A stretch of DNA of 42,902 nucleotides from Phycisphaerales bacterium UBA6054 (GTDB lineage: Bacteria; Planctomycetota; Phycisphaerae; Phycisphaerales; UBA1924). Location: contig DIYM01000048.1 in the NCBI GenBank assembly GCA_002429045.1, positions 7,191 to 50,092 on the forward strand, given 5' to 3'. Made by a program: the position numbers and the translations under genes. The notes under the pieces are model-generated. The model was given only the letters and a program-made list of their open reading frames with translations, ran no database searches and was not told where the DNA came from. This document shows, in pieces, positions 22,607-31,425 of the stretch. Each line of letters starts with the position of its first letter. Within the stretch, counting starts at the first letter, position 1.

Positions 22607-24394
22607 ATGAGTTTCAACGCGGACGTTTCGAGGATCTTCGAGCGGATGAGCGCGATGCTGGAGTTGACCGGTGCCGACCGCTTCCGCGTCAACGCCCACG
22701 CCAAGGCCGCCCGGGTCATCAAGGACCACCCCAGAGACCTCGGGCCCATCGCGCACGACCAGAAGAGCCTGACCGCGCTCGAGGGGATCGGCAAGGCGAC
22801 GGGCGCGAAGATCGCGGAGTTTGCCGAGACGGGCGCGATCGCGGAGCACGATGCGCTCGCCGAGAAGGTGCCCGAAGGGGTCGTCCGGATGCTCGATGTG
22901 CAGGGGCTCGGCCCGAAGACCGTCAAGCTGCTGTGGCACGAGAAGGGTGTGGATTCGATCGCCGCGCTCAAGGGCGTGATCGAGGACGGCAGCATCCTGG
23001 ACCTGCCGCGGATGGGCGCCAAGACGGTCGAGAACATCAAGGAATCGATCGCGTTCATGGAGTCCTCGGGCTCGCGTCTGCCGCTCGGTATCGCGATGCC
23101 GATCGCCGAGGCGCTGGTCGATCGGATGTCATCGGTTCCGGGCGTGGTGGATTGCGCGTTCGCCGGCTCGCTGCGTCGCGGGCGGGACACGATCGGCGAC
23201 ATCGACGTCCTGATCGTCACCGAGGATCCCGAGCGTGCGCGGGAGGCGTTCTGCGGGCATCAGTCGGTCGTCAAGGTCCTGGCGCGGGGCGAGACCAAGT
23301 GCTCGGTCCGCCTCGGGCTCGACGGGCCGGGGGGGCGGTTCGGTTCGCAGGCGGACCAGGCGGTGCAGGCGGACCTGCGCATCGTGCCCGCGGCGTCCTG
23401 GGGCGCGGCGTTGATGTACTTCACGGGATCGAAGGAGCACAACGTGCGGCTGCGCGAACGGGCGCTCTCCGAGGGGCTCACGCTGAACGAGTACGGGCTG
23501 TTCCCGGATGACCGGGGCGCGGAGCCCCCCCCGCAGCAGCGCGGCGTGAAGCCGGAGGCCGCGAAGACCGAGGCCTCGATCTACCAGGCGCTCGGCATGC
23601 CGATGATCGAACCGACGCTGCGGGAGGACCGCGGGGAGATGTCGATCGCGGACGATCCCGGGCTGATCACGGCTGATGACATCCGCGCGGAGCTGCACTC
23701 GCACACGGTCGCGTCGGACGGGGAGATGGAGATCCACGAGTCAGCCGGCATCGCCGAGAAGCGTGGATTCCACACGCTGGCGATCACGGACCACTCGCAG
23801 TCGTCCGCGGTCGCGAACGGGCTCAAGCCCGATCGGCTCCGGGCGCACATCGGACGGATTCGCGAGATCGACCGCGAGACCCCGGGCATCCGCATCCTGG
23901 CGGGCAGCGAGGTGGACATCCTCGTGGACGGTTCTCTGGATTACGACGATGATCTGCTCGCGGCGTTGGATGTCGTCGTGGCCTCGCCGCACGCGGGCCT
24001 CAAAGCCAAGCCCGCTCAGGCGACCAAGCGCCTGCTGAAAGCGATCGAGCATCCCTTGGTGCACATCATCGGGCACCCCACGGGACGCCTGATCGAGCGT
24101 CGCCCGGGTCTGGAACCGGCGATGGACGAGTTGATCGCGGCCGCCGTCGAGCACGATGTCGCGCTGGAGATCAACGCGCACTGGATGCGGCTCGACCTCC
24201 GGGACACCCATGTCCGGGCGGCGGTGGAAGCGGGGTGCAAGATCGCGATCGACTGCGATGTGCACGGGCCCGACGACTATGACAACCTCCGTTTCGGGAT
24301 CCTCACCGGGCAGCGGGGCTGGCTGACTCCCGAGTTGTGCGTGAACACATGGGACCGAGACAGGCTGCACGGGTGGTTGCGTTCCAAGCGGTGA
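22607..24394 (+). CDS. polX: DNA polymerase X with PHP domain
   Basis: Predicted 595-residue family X DNA polymerase/3'-5' exonuclease for gap-filling repair. The 8-kDa-like and helix-hairpin-helix regions (ALEGIGKATGAKIAEF, VQGLGPKTVKLLW) occupy residues 1-150. The nucleotidyltransferase core has GSLRRGRDTIGDIDVLI with the two catalytic aspartates and QADLRIVP with the third. The C-terminal PHP domain shows its metal ligands intact: HSH in AELHSHTVASDG, DH in AITDHSQS, E in AGSEVDIL, H in VASPHAG and IIGHPTGR, and the DCDVH motif. Exonuclease activity is thus expected. ATG at 22607 has no Shine-Dalgarno site. Confidence 0.95.
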   Translation: MSFNADVSRIFERMSAMLELTGADRFRVNAHAKAARVIKDHPRDLGPIAHDQKSLTALEGIGKATGAKIAEFAETGAIAEHDALAEKVPEGVVRMLDVQGLGPKTVKLLWHEKGVDSIAALKGVIEDGSILDLPRMGAKTVENIKESIAFMESSGSRLPLGIAMPIAEALVDRMSSVPGVVDCAFAGSLRRGRDTIGDIDVLIVTEDPERAREAFCGHQSVVKVLARGETKCSVRLGLDGPGGRFGSQADQAVQADLRIVPAASWGAALMYFTGSKEHNVRLRERALSEGLTLNEYGLFPDDRGAEPPPQQRGVKPEAAKTEASIYQALGMPMIEPTLREDRGEMSIADDPGLITADDIRAELHSHTVASDGEMEIHESAGIAEKRGFHTLAITDHSQSSAVANGLKPDRLRAHIGRIREIDRETPGIRILAGSEVDILVDGSLDYDDDLLAALDVVVASPHAGLKAKPAQATKRLLKAIEHPLVHIIGHPTGRLIERRPGLEPAMDELIAAAVEHDVALEINAHWMRLDLRDTHVRAAVEAGCKIAIDCDVHGPDDYDNLRFGILTGQRGWLTPELCVNTWDRDRLHGWLRSKR

Positions 24395-24571
24395 CTCTCG
24401 CGGTCGGCGTCGGTATCCGTTTGGGTTCCTCGAGGGGCTGCCTGTTCTCGCCCGTAGCAGCGCATAGGATGACCCGACTGGTGGGCTGCTCGCGCTCGCT
24501 TGAGCCGCCCTGAATCGCTCCGCCCGGCGTGCGAGAACGCGCGATGGGCAGATCCAACCGAGAGAACCCCC
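24395..24571. other. intergenic region before the radical SAM gene
   Basis: A 177-base gap. A TAGGAT -10-like hexamer is present near 24466, which would give a leader of about 100 bases. I see no tRNA, terminator or other RNA structure. Confidence 0.3.
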
Positions 24572-25918
24572 ATGCATCAGGCTGAGACGGCTCCGCGCTA
24601 TCGCGCCATCACACGCTCCAACATCGCGAAGCGCCCGGAGTGGGAGGCGCTCGATCCGGGGCTGCGTGAAGCGATCGAGGCGGTGTCGCTGGTGCTCCCG
24701 TTCCGGACGAACGACTACCTGGTCGAACAGCTGATCGATTGGGCCGACCCGGTCGCGGATCCGATCTTCCAGCTGACCTTCCCGCAGCGGGGCATGCTCG
24801 ACGATCGCCAGTACATCAGGGTCCGCGACGCGATCCGGCGGGACGCGCCCAAGCAGGAACTCGAACAGATCGCCGGCGAGATCCGCGCCGAGCTGAACCC
24901 GCACCCGGCCGGGCAGATGACCCACAACGTGCCGCACGTCGACGGCGAACCCATCCCGGGCATGCAGCACAAATACCGCGAGACAACGCTGTTCTTCCCC
25001 AGCCACGGGCAGACGTGCCACGCCTACTGCACGTTCTGTTTCCGCTGGGCGCAGTTCGTGGGCGATGAGGACCTGAAGTTCGCGAACAAGGAGGCCGATC
25101 AGCTCGCCCGCTACCTGCGCAAGCATCCCGAGGTCTCCGACGTTCTGTTCACGGGGGGCGACCCGATGATCATGAAGACCAAGGTCTTCCGCCGGTACGT
25201 CGAGCAGATCCTGAGCATCGACAGCGTGCGCACGATCCGGATCGGGACCAAGAGCCTGGCGTACTGGCCGCAACGGTTCGTGACCGACGCCGACGCGGAC
25301 GACATGCTGCGGTTGTTCGAGGAGATCGTCGGCTCGGGCAAGCACCTGGCGATCATGGCGCACACATCGCACCCGGTGGAGCTCTCGACCGGCATCGCGG
25401 GCGAGGCGGTCAAACGCGTGCGATCGACCGGCGCGAACATCCGGATGCAGTCGCCCGTGATCCGGCATGTGAACGACGACGCCGCGACCTGGTCCGACAT
25501 GTGGGCGACGGGCGTGCAGATGGGCATGATCCCGTACTACATGTTCGTCGAGCGTGACACGGGCGCGAAGGCGTACTTCGAGATGCCGCTGGTCCGCTGT
25601 TGGAACCTGTTCCGCAACGCGTACCAGCACGTCTCGGGCATGGCACGGACCGTGCGTGGCCCTTCGATGAGCTGCTTCCCGGGCAAGTGCCACGTCCTGG
25701 GCATCACCGAGATCGGGAACGAGCAGGCGTTCGTGCTCGAGTTCCTCCAGGCCCGCCAGCCCGACCTGGTCCGGCGCCCGTTCTTTGCCAAGTACGACCC
25801 GAAAGCGACGTGGTACGACCAGCTCGAGCCGTTCGGCAAGGCGGACGAGCCCTTCTTCGTCAAACCCGACGACCGCCCGACCGCCGATCTGACGATCGAG
25901 GGGTTCGGGAGCAACTGA
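24572..25918 (+). CDS. KamA-family radical SAM protein (aminomutase-like)
   Basis: Predicted 448-residue radical SAM enzyme of the lysine 2,3-aminomutase family. The cluster motif CHAYCTFCFRW supplies the CxxxCxxC cysteines. TGGDPMIMK resembles the family SAM-binding SGGDPL, and QSPVIRHVND matches the QSVLLRGVND block. FPGKCHVLG near residue 370 carries a lysine at the place expected for PLP. The residues after the cluster motif (FRWAQFVG) differ from the RRRHV-like sequence of lysine mutases and EpmB, so the amino acid substrate is open. The start ATG at 24572 follows GAGAG. It stands alone between polX and ffh. Confidence 0.85.
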   Translation: MHQAETAPRYRAITRSNIAKRPEWEALDPGLREAIEAVSLVLPFRTNDYLVEQLIDWADPVADPIFQLTFPQRGMLDDRQYIRVRDAIRRDAPKQELEQIAGEIRAELNPHPAGQMTHNVPHVDGEPIPGMQHKYRETTLFFPSHGQTCHAYCTFCFRWAQFVGDEDLKFANKEADQLARYLRKHPEVSDVLFTGGDPMIMKTKVFRRYVEQILSIDSVRTIRIGTKSLAYWPQRFVTDADADDMLRLFEEIVGSGKHLAIMAHTSHPVELSTGIAGEAVKRVRSTGANIRMQSPVIRHVNDDAATWSDMWATGVQMGMIPYYMFVERDTGAKAYFEMPLVRCWNLFRNAYQHVSGMARTVRGPSMSCFPGKCHVLGITEIGNEQAFVLEFLQARQPDLVRRPFFAKYDPKATWYDQLEPFGKADEPFFVKPDDRPTADLTIEGFGSN

Positions 25919-26017
25919 GGACTCACGCACGACCTACGCTTGTCCGGCTGCGGTCACGGCCCGACGACATCCGTTTCCCTCTAGCCACCGGTGCATCACG
26001 CCCGGCGGGAGTTGTCC

Positions 26018-27520
26018 ATGTTCGACCGCATCTCCGATTCATTCTCCGGCGCGCTCCGCAAGCTCTCGGGCAGCGGGACGATCACCGAATCCAACGTGCG
26101 CGATGCCATGGACGAGGTCCGATCGGCCCTGCTGGAGGCCGACGTGCAGTTCGATGTCGCCGAGGCGTTCTGCGCCAAGGTCCTCGAAGACGCGCAGGGG
26201 CGGCAGGTCACCAAGTCGGTCAAGCCCGGGCAGGAGATGATCGCGATCGTGCACCGCCGGCTCGTTGAGCTGTTCGGCGGCGACCCCGATGCGGAGCAGC
26301 AGCCCGCGCCGCCCGGCATCATGAAGATGTCGCCCGGGCCCACGGTGATCATGATGTGCGGCTTGCAGGGCTCGGGGAAGACCACCACCTGCGGCAAGCT
26401 GGCCGGGATGCTCAAGAAGCAGGGCCGGTCCGTGATGCTCGCGGCGGCGGACCTGCAACGCCCCGCGGCGGTCGAGCAGCTCGAGACCGTCGCCGATCAG
26501 GCCAACACCGAACTGCCCGGCGGCTCGCAGGTCCACTTCTACGGCGAGCCGGACAAGTGCGACGAGTACGGCAAAGCGGTCGGCGTGGCGGTCAAGGTCT
26601 GCCAGAATGCCCTCAAGCACGCCAAAGCCAAGAACGTCGATGTGCTGATCCTCGACACCGCCGGGCGCCTCCACGTCAACGACGAGCTGATGGGCGAACT
26701 GACGCAGGTCAAGTCCATGCTCAACCCGCATCACATCTTCCTCGTCGTCGACGCGATGACCGGGCAGGACGCGGTCCAGAGCAGCAAATCGTTCCACGAC
26801 CGCCTGAGCGTCGACGGCGTGATCCTGACCAAGTTCGACAGCGACACGCGCGGCGGCGCGGCGCTCTCGGTCAAGCAGGTCACCGGCGCACCGATCCGGT
26901 ACATCGGCGTGGGCGAGAAGCTCGACGCGCTCGAGGCCTTCCACCCCGAGCGGATGGCAGGCCGCATCCTGGGCATGGGCGACGTGGTGTCGCTGGTCGA
27001 GAAGGCCCAGCAGGAGGTCAGCGAAGAGGAAGCCCAGGCGCTCGAGGCCAAGATGGCCAGGGGCGAGATGACGATGGACGATTTCCTCAAGCAGATGAAG
27101 GCGCTGCGTCGGATGGGATCGATGAAGAGCCTGATGGGCATGCTCCCCGGGATCGGGCAGATGCTCAAGGGCATCGACATCGACGAGAAGCAGCTCGATC
27201 GCACCGAGGCGATGATCCAGTCGATGACGCCCGATGAGCGCGCAAACCCCGGCAGGATCAACAACGCCCGCAAGCGGCGGATCGCCGGCGGGTCGGGGAC
27301 CAAGACCGATCAGGTCGGGGCGCTCACCAAACAGTTCGGGATGCTCAACAAGCTGACCAAGCAGATGGGCACGATGGGCCCCGGCGCGAAGGCGGCGGCC
27401 GCCAAGTCGCTCGCCGGAAGCGGGATGCTCAGCGGGATGCCCGGCCTGGGCGGAGGCAAAAAATCCACCGCGACCAAGTCCCGGGGTGTCAAAAAACGCA
27501 AACCCAAGAAGCGTCGGTGA
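26018..27520 (+). CDS. ffh: signal recognition particle protein Ffh
   Basis: Predicted 500-residue GTPase of the bacterial SRP, which brings ribosomes making membrane proteins to FtsY. The N domain (1-90) begins MFDRISDSFSGALRKL; G motifs are GLQGSGKTTTCGKLA (G1), LDTAGRLHVND (G3) and TKFDSDTRGG (G4). The methionine-rich M domain follows from about residue 325, with SMKSLMGMLPGIGQ and the RNA-binding RKRRIAGGSGT. The C-terminus is a Gly/Met-rich tail ending in a lysine/arginine cluster. CGGGAG precedes the ATG at 26018. It converges with a small membrane protein seven bases after its stop. No 4.5S RNA gene was found nearby. Confidence 0.97.
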   Translation: MFDRISDSFSGALRKLSGSGTITESNVRDAMDEVRSALLEADVQFDVAEAFCAKVLEDAQGRQVTKSVKPGQEMIAIVHRRLVELFGGDPDAEQQPAPPGIMKMSPGPTVIMMCGLQGSGKTTTCGKLAGMLKKQGRSVMLAAADLQRPAAVEQLETVADQANTELPGGSQVHFYGEPDKCDEYGKAVGVAVKVCQNALKHAKAKNVDVLILDTAGRLHVNDELMGELTQVKSMLNPHHIFLVVDAMTGQDAVQSSKSFHDRLSVDGVILTKFDSDTRGGAALSVKQVTGAPIRYIGVGEKLDALEAFHPERMAGRILGMGDVVSLVEKAQQEVSEEEAQALEAKMARGEMTMDDFLKQMKALRRMGSMKSLMGMLPGIGQMLKGIDIDEKQLDRTEAMIQSMTPDERANPGRINNARKRRIAGGSGTKTDQVGALTKQFGMLNKLTKQMGTMGPGAKAAAAKSLAGSGMLSGMPGLGGGKKSTATKSRGVKKRKPKKRR

Positions 27521-27526
27521 TCGCCG

Positions 27527-27880
27527 CTATTCGTCGAACTGCCGGTGGTTGGCGAGTTGGACGATGCCGCACACCATCGAGGGCAGGTTCAGCAGAAGGA
27601 TCGAACAGACATCGAGGATGGCGTAGGTTTTCGCCTTGCCCCGGGCGATGTCCTGTTCCTCGCGCGAGCCCGCCAGCTTGCCGAACATGACCAGCTCGAA
27701 GATCCCGAGAACGAGAAGCGGGATGCCCAGCGGGAACGTGATGCACATGCTGAACCAACCCAGCGCGGTCAGGCATTGGAAGATGCCAGAGATCAGCATC
27801 GGGATCCGGACGCCCGACAGATCCCGCCCGGGGGTTCCTGGCCCGCTGGGCGGGCTCGTGACTGAACCGAACTCTTGCAT
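27527..27880 (-). CDS. small hypothetical membrane protein
   Basis: Predicted 117-residue protein with hydrophobic segments at about residues 27-47 (IPMLISGIFQCLTALGWFSM), 49-67 (FPLGIPLLVLGIFELVMFGK) and 87-107 (AILDVCSILLLNLPSMVCGI), and a short cytosolic loop with REEQDIARGKAKTY. Planctomycete genomes carry many such small three-helix proteins of unknown role; I cannot assign a family. AAAGGAGC precedes the ATG at 27880. It is downstream of the AI-2E-type permease on the same strand, 58 bases on, so the two may share a message. Confidence 0.7.
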   Translation of the reverse strand: MQEFGSVTSPPSGPGTPGRDLSGVRIPMLISGIFQCLTALGWFSMCITFPLGIPLLVLGIFELVMFGKLAGSREEQDIARGKAKTYAILDVCSILLLNLPSMVCGIVQLANHRQFDE

Positions 27881-27938
27881 GCGACACCGCTCCTTTCCGA
27901 CTCTGCCGGGCGTGACCCCCGCGCTTCCTTGATGACGA

Positions 27939-29222
27939 TCAGTCCTCGATCGGGAGCGGGTCGTCGGCCCGCCCTTCGGCCCACTCCTTGAAGCTCGGCC
28001 AGAAGATCTCCTGGATCAGGATCTTCACGCACGCCGCGATGGGGATCGCGATCAGCAGGCCGAACACCCCGAACAGAGCCCCGCCCGCGATGGACGCGAA
28101 CAGGATCGTCGGGGTGTCCATCCCCGTGCTCTTGCCCTGGATGACCGGGGTCCACACGTAATCGTCGAGCGCCTGCCCGATGAAGTACACCGCGGTTGGC
28201 GCGCCGAGCACCCACCACCACTGCCCGCGGAACCCGGTGTGCCCCTCCAGCGCGAGCAGCGTGACCGAGAGCGGGAGCCCCACGAGCGCGAGGTAGGGCA
28301 CGACCGAGAGGATCGCGACGATCGGCCCGAGGATGAACGAACCGGGGACCCCGATCGCGAAATACGCCAGCGAAAACACGATCGCTTGAAGAAAAGCGAT
28401 GGTCAGACGCCCGCGGATGAAGCCGGAGATCACCGCGTCAAACTTGATCAGCAGATCGATGATCTTGTCGCGGTTCCTGTCGGGCAGCAGGCTCGACCCG
28501 AACCCCTTGACCTTCACCCACTCGGTGGACATGAAGTAGAAGAAGAACAGGGTCAGGAATCCCATGAACCCGAGCCCGAACGCGGCACCGATCCACCCGA
28601 GCACGCGGCTGACGGTCTCGACCCCGACGTTCGCCGCCGTTTGGGCGACCTGCTCGCTGTTCTCCCCGATCCAGTCGATGCCGGCCTGCAGCCCGTCACG
28701 GAGCGGGGACTCGATGTCCTCGGGCGTGGTGAGCTGCTCGTAGACCCAGTTCCAAGTCGGGCTGAACGTGTCGGCGTTGTTGCGGGCTTTCCACTCGGCG
28801 AAGACCGGCTCGGCGGCTTCGGGCGAGCCCGCGGCTTTCGCGGCGCTGACCGTCTGGATGTTGTCGATGGTCCGCGAGCCGAACAGCGCCAGCTGGGCCA
28901 CACCGACCGACGCGGCCAGCACCGCCGGGATCACCACGAACAACGCGCCCAACGCGATGATGCCGCCCACCGCGAACGGGCGGGAGACCTTGAGCTTCCG
29001 CGTGCCCCACTCGATGATCGGCTCGAACAGGTACGCCAGCAGCACGGCCAGCAGCAGCGGCACCGTGACCACCGAGATCTTCTGCCCGAGCCAGAACAGC
29101 CCCAGGATGCCCAGCCCCAAGAGCACATCCCGGACCGGCTGCATCTGCCATAGGTGCAGCTTCGACCAGTTGACCTTTGTTCTGGGTTCGCCCGGGGGCG
29201 TTGAGGGGTCCGCTTCGCTCAT
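27939..29222 (-). CDS. AI-2E family transporter
   Basis: Predicted 427-residue inner-membrane permease of the AI-2E/PerM superfamily (PF01594). Early helices include VLLGLGILGLFWLGQKI and VVTVPLLLAVLLAYLFEPII; the conserved periplasmic-loop end and helices such as LTIAFLQAIVFSLAYFAIGV, GSFILGPIVAILSVVPYLAL and the family signature ALDDYVWTPVIQGKS are present, and the last helix carries GGALFGVFGLLIAIPIAACV. The substrate of most members is not known; some export quorum-sensing molecules, others act in ion transport. About 80 extra residues sit in the loop before residue 190. The start has no Shine-Dalgarno site; TATGCT lies six bases upstream. Confidence 0.88.
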   Translation of the reverse strand: MSEADPSTPPGEPRTKVNWSKLHLWQMQPVRDVLLGLGILGLFWLGQKISVVTVPLLLAVLLAYLFEPIIEWGTRKLKVSRPFAVGGIIALGALFVVIPAVLAASVGVAQLALFGSRTIDNIQTVSAAKAAGSPEAAEPVFAEWKARNNADTFSPTWNWVYEQLTTPEDIESPLRDGLQAGIDWIGENSEQVAQTAANVGVETVSRVLGWIGAAFGLGFMGFLTLFFFYFMSTEWVKVKGFGSSLLPDRNRDKIIDLLIKFDAVISGFIRGRLTIAFLQAIVFSLAYFAIGVPGSFILGPIVAILSVVPYLALVGLPLSVTLLALEGHTGFRGQWWWVLGAPTAVYFIGQALDDYVWTPVIQGKSTGMDTPTILFASIAGGALFGVFGLLIAIPIAACVKILIQEIFWPSFKEWAEGRADDPLPIED

Positions 29223-29228
29223 GGCACG

Positions 29229-29234
29229 AGCATA
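29229..29234 (-). promoter_or_regulatory. TATGCT box, possible leaderless promoter
   Basis: On the minus strand TATGCT ends six bases before the ATG at 29222, with no Shine-Dalgarno sequence between. Confidence 0.4.
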
Positions 29235-29290
29235 CCGCGAAAACGCCGCGCGACGCGGGGCTCATGCCGGTGCATCTGCGGGGGCGCCGG

Positions 29291-29713
29291 TCAGGCCTCG
29301 GGGGAGGGGGCGCTGCAGGCGAGGGGACGGGGCTCAGCGAACGCCTCCGCGAACTCGAAGACGCCATCGAAGTCATCGATCGTGTCGTCGTCGGTCTTGC
29401 GCATCAGTTCGGCGTCCACCATCGCGAAGATGATGTGCCCGATGTCGCGCGTGCTGTGGATGCCCCACTTGTTCAGGACCGACTTGGCCATCAGACCGTA
29501 CTGCTGGATCGCGTAATCACGCAGCCCGATGCACAACTGGTGCCCCGATACGTGGCGGCTCTCGTCCTCGAGTTCCATCAGTTCGCTCTCGGGGCGCCCG
29601 TGCACCATCTCGACCGTGTGGGCCAGCCCGTCTCGGATGAACGGGAGGCACGCGGTCGAGTATCCCCCGGCCCGTTCGAAGATCGTCCTGATGTCAACGT
29701 CTTGATCGGTCAT
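29291..29713 (-). CDS. Minf_1886-type protein of the Planctomycetes/Verrucomicrobia
   Basis: Predicted 140-residue soluble protein. The blocks YSTACLPFIRDGLAHTVEM, SRHVSGHQLCIGLRDYAIQQ, LMAKSVLNKWGIHSTRDIGH and DFDGVFEFAEAFAE match the family known as Minf_1886 or 'Verruc_Plancto-restricted protein' (TIGR04138, from memory). No function is known. It is probably helical with a conserved HVSG motif, and no catalytic signature stands out. There is a GGACGGA stretch before the ATG at 29713. The C-terminal tail is short and disordered. It stands between the permease and a choice-of-anchor protein on the minus strand. Confidence 0.85.
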   Translation of the reverse strand: MTDQDVDIRTIFERAGGYSTACLPFIRDGLAHTVEMVHGRPESELMELEDESRHVSGHQLCIGLRDYAIQQYGLMAKSVLNKWGIHSTRDIGHIIFAMVDAELMRKTDDDTIDDFDGVFEFAEAFAEPRPLACSAPSPEA

Positions 29714-29839
29714 GTTCCGTCCAGCATCCGCCCGACGCGCGGCACGCTCGCCGCCGGTCGGGGGTACAACTCTATGTCCACCGAGTCGGTTCGGTGCGGG
29801 AGGGGCCGCCGCTTCATCTTTTTCAAAAACTCGGCCCGA

Positions 29840-31402
29840 TCACTCGGTGCCGGCCCTATTCCGGACCACGCGGTACACGACCACCGAGCCGCTCACCTCG
29901 TACGCCCCGACGAGCAGCGGGCGACCGTCGGGGCTCTCGGCCGGCGGGATGAACAGCAGGCTCTCGGGGGCGATATCGATGCCCGGGTCGCCGGGCCGAC
30001 CGTCGGGGAACGCGTTGCCCGGGTCGTAGCCGATCGCGGCGGGCGCGAGCGGATCGGTGATATCGAAGATCGCGATCCCGCTGGTCCGTTCGAGCCCGCA
30101 AAACGCGTAGGTCCGATCGCCCAGGGGAGCGATCGCGAGTGCTTCGGGCTCGGGCCCCCGGTCATCCGAACGTGCATCGAGTCGCGGGTTCATGACCTCG
30201 GCGGGACCGGCGCCGAGCAGAGCCCGGGCGACGAGCGACTCGAGATCGCTGCCGCTATCCCAGACCAGCTTGCCTTCCTGGTCCCAGATCGCGACAGACC
30301 GTGCGCCGAAGGAGTAGATCTCGTCGTAGTCGCCGTCACCGTCGGTGTCTCCGTGCACCCGCGACACCTTCAGACGCCCCAGCCGGTCCGGTGCTCTGAG
30401 CACCGCCCAGTCGTGTCGCCCGCCCCGATCGAACTCGAGTTCCGATACGCGGGCGACCTCGGAGAACCCGGTGTAGTCGCGGGTGTCTCCCTCGTTGGCC
30501 GTCACGATGTATGTGCGGCCGTCCACGCTGTACGACGCGATGGTGTCGGGCTGATAGAACCCGCGGACCGGTACGTTCGAGATGCCGAAGCCGCCGTCTC
30601 GGTCGGACGCGTCTATCGCGTTCCGGGCGAGAGAATGGTCCTTGGCGCCGAGCGGGACCAGGCGGGTGATCTGGGCGGTCCGGACGTCCACGATCGCGAA
30701 CGCGTTGTTCTCCTGGCAGACCACGTACGCGGTGGATGAGTCGGCGCTGAAGGCGATGTACTCGGGCTCGAGGTCCTGGCTGGGCGTCGCGCCCGGGCCG
30801 AAGATGCGGACGCCGTCCGGAACACCCAGCAGATCGAAACGCTCGAAGGTCGCGGTGCGAACACGGGCGAACCGGAGTTCTCCCGGATCGCGAGGGATCG
30901 TGATCACGGAGACCGACCCCGGAGGGTCGACGGTGTAGGCGTCGTTGGGTTCGCCCTCGTTTGCCGTCAGCAGGTGACGCCCGTCGGGCGTGAACGCGAG
31001 CGAGTCGGGCAGCGCCCCCACTGCGATCCGGTGCAGGTGGTTCCCGTCCAGATCGAAGAAGACGACCGAGCCGGGGTCCTGCTTGATCGGCGCCTCGACG
31101 GCGACGGCGACGAGTCCGTCGTTGACCGCGACCGAGTTCACCCCACCGCCGTAGGGCGCCAGGTCGATCGTGAACACGAGCGACGGGGCGGTCGGATCCT
31201 CGAGCGAGAGGGCATCGACCGCGTTGTTGGCCGCGTTGGTCACGTAGAGGCGCCGGGTCGACGCGTCGTATGCCAGGATCTCGGCGGCGCTCTCGAGCGT
31301 GATCCCGGTGTCGTAGCGCCCGACCAACTCCAGCGCGATCTGGGCATCCGCCGACGCCGCGCCGCTCATCGCCCACCCCACCGCCAAGGCTTCCAAACGC
31401 AT
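29840..31402 (-). CDS. choice-of-anchor I family protein (exported beta-propeller)
   Basis: Predicted 520-residue secreted protein. A short signal-like N-terminus (ALAVGWAMSGAASADA) leads to repeated propeller blades: LAYDASTRRLYVTNAANNAV, GVNSVAVNDGLVAVAVE, LPDSLAFTPDGRHLLTANEG, EPEYIAFSADSSTAYVVCQE and PEALAIAPLGDRTYAFCGLE. The TANEGEPNDAY and TANEGDTRDYTGF motifs are diagnostic of the choice-of-anchor I group, sometimes linked to phytase- or phosphatase-like proteins. DGDGDYDE looks like a calcium loop. No C-terminal anchor is visible, so it may be freely exported. The ATG at 31402 has no Shine-Dalgarno site; TACCCT lies five bases before. It follows mpg after 23 bases. Confidence 0.85.
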   Translation of the reverse strand: MRLEALAVGWAMSGAASADAQIALELVGRYDTGITLESAAEILAYDASTRRLYVTNAANNAVDALSLEDPTAPSLVFTIDLAPYGGGVNSVAVNDGLVAVAVEAPIKQDPGSVVFFDLDGNHLHRIAVGALPDSLAFTPDGRHLLTANEGEPNDAYTVDPPGSVSVITIPRDPGELRFARVRTATFERFDLLGVPDGVRIFGPGATPSQDLEPEYIAFSADSSTAYVVCQENNAFAIVDVRTAQITRLVPLGAKDHSLARNAIDASDRDGGFGISNVPVRGFYQPDTIASYSVDGRTYIVTANEGDTRDYTGFSEVARVSELEFDRGGRHDWAVLRAPDRLGRLKVSRVHGDTDGDGDYDEIYSFGARSVAIWDQEGKLVWDSGSDLESLVARALLGAGPAEVMNPRLDARSDDRGPEPEALAIAPLGDRTYAFCGLERTSGIAIFDITDPLAPAAIGYDPGNAFPDGRPGDPGIDIAPESLLFIPPAESPDGRPLLVGAYEVSGSVVVYRVVRNRAGTE

Positions 31403-31407
31403 GGGGT

Positions 31408-31413
31408 AGGGTA
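31408..31413 (-). promoter_or_regulatory. TACCCT box, possible leaderless promoter
   Basis: On the minus strand TACCCT ends five bases before the ATG at 31402, in the 23-base gap after mpg. No Shine-Dalgarno sequence is present. Confidence 0.35.
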
Positions 31414-31425
31414 GTGGCGGTCCGA

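Noticed and set aside
24395..24571. 4.5S (SRP) RNA gene near ffh
   Set aside because: The gap lacks the conserved GGAAGCAGCC-type loop region, and no other gap near ffh is long enough.
23741..25930. A 729-codon minus-strand frame over polX and the radical SAM gene
   Set aside because: It spans two real genes and the gap between them without recognisable domains.
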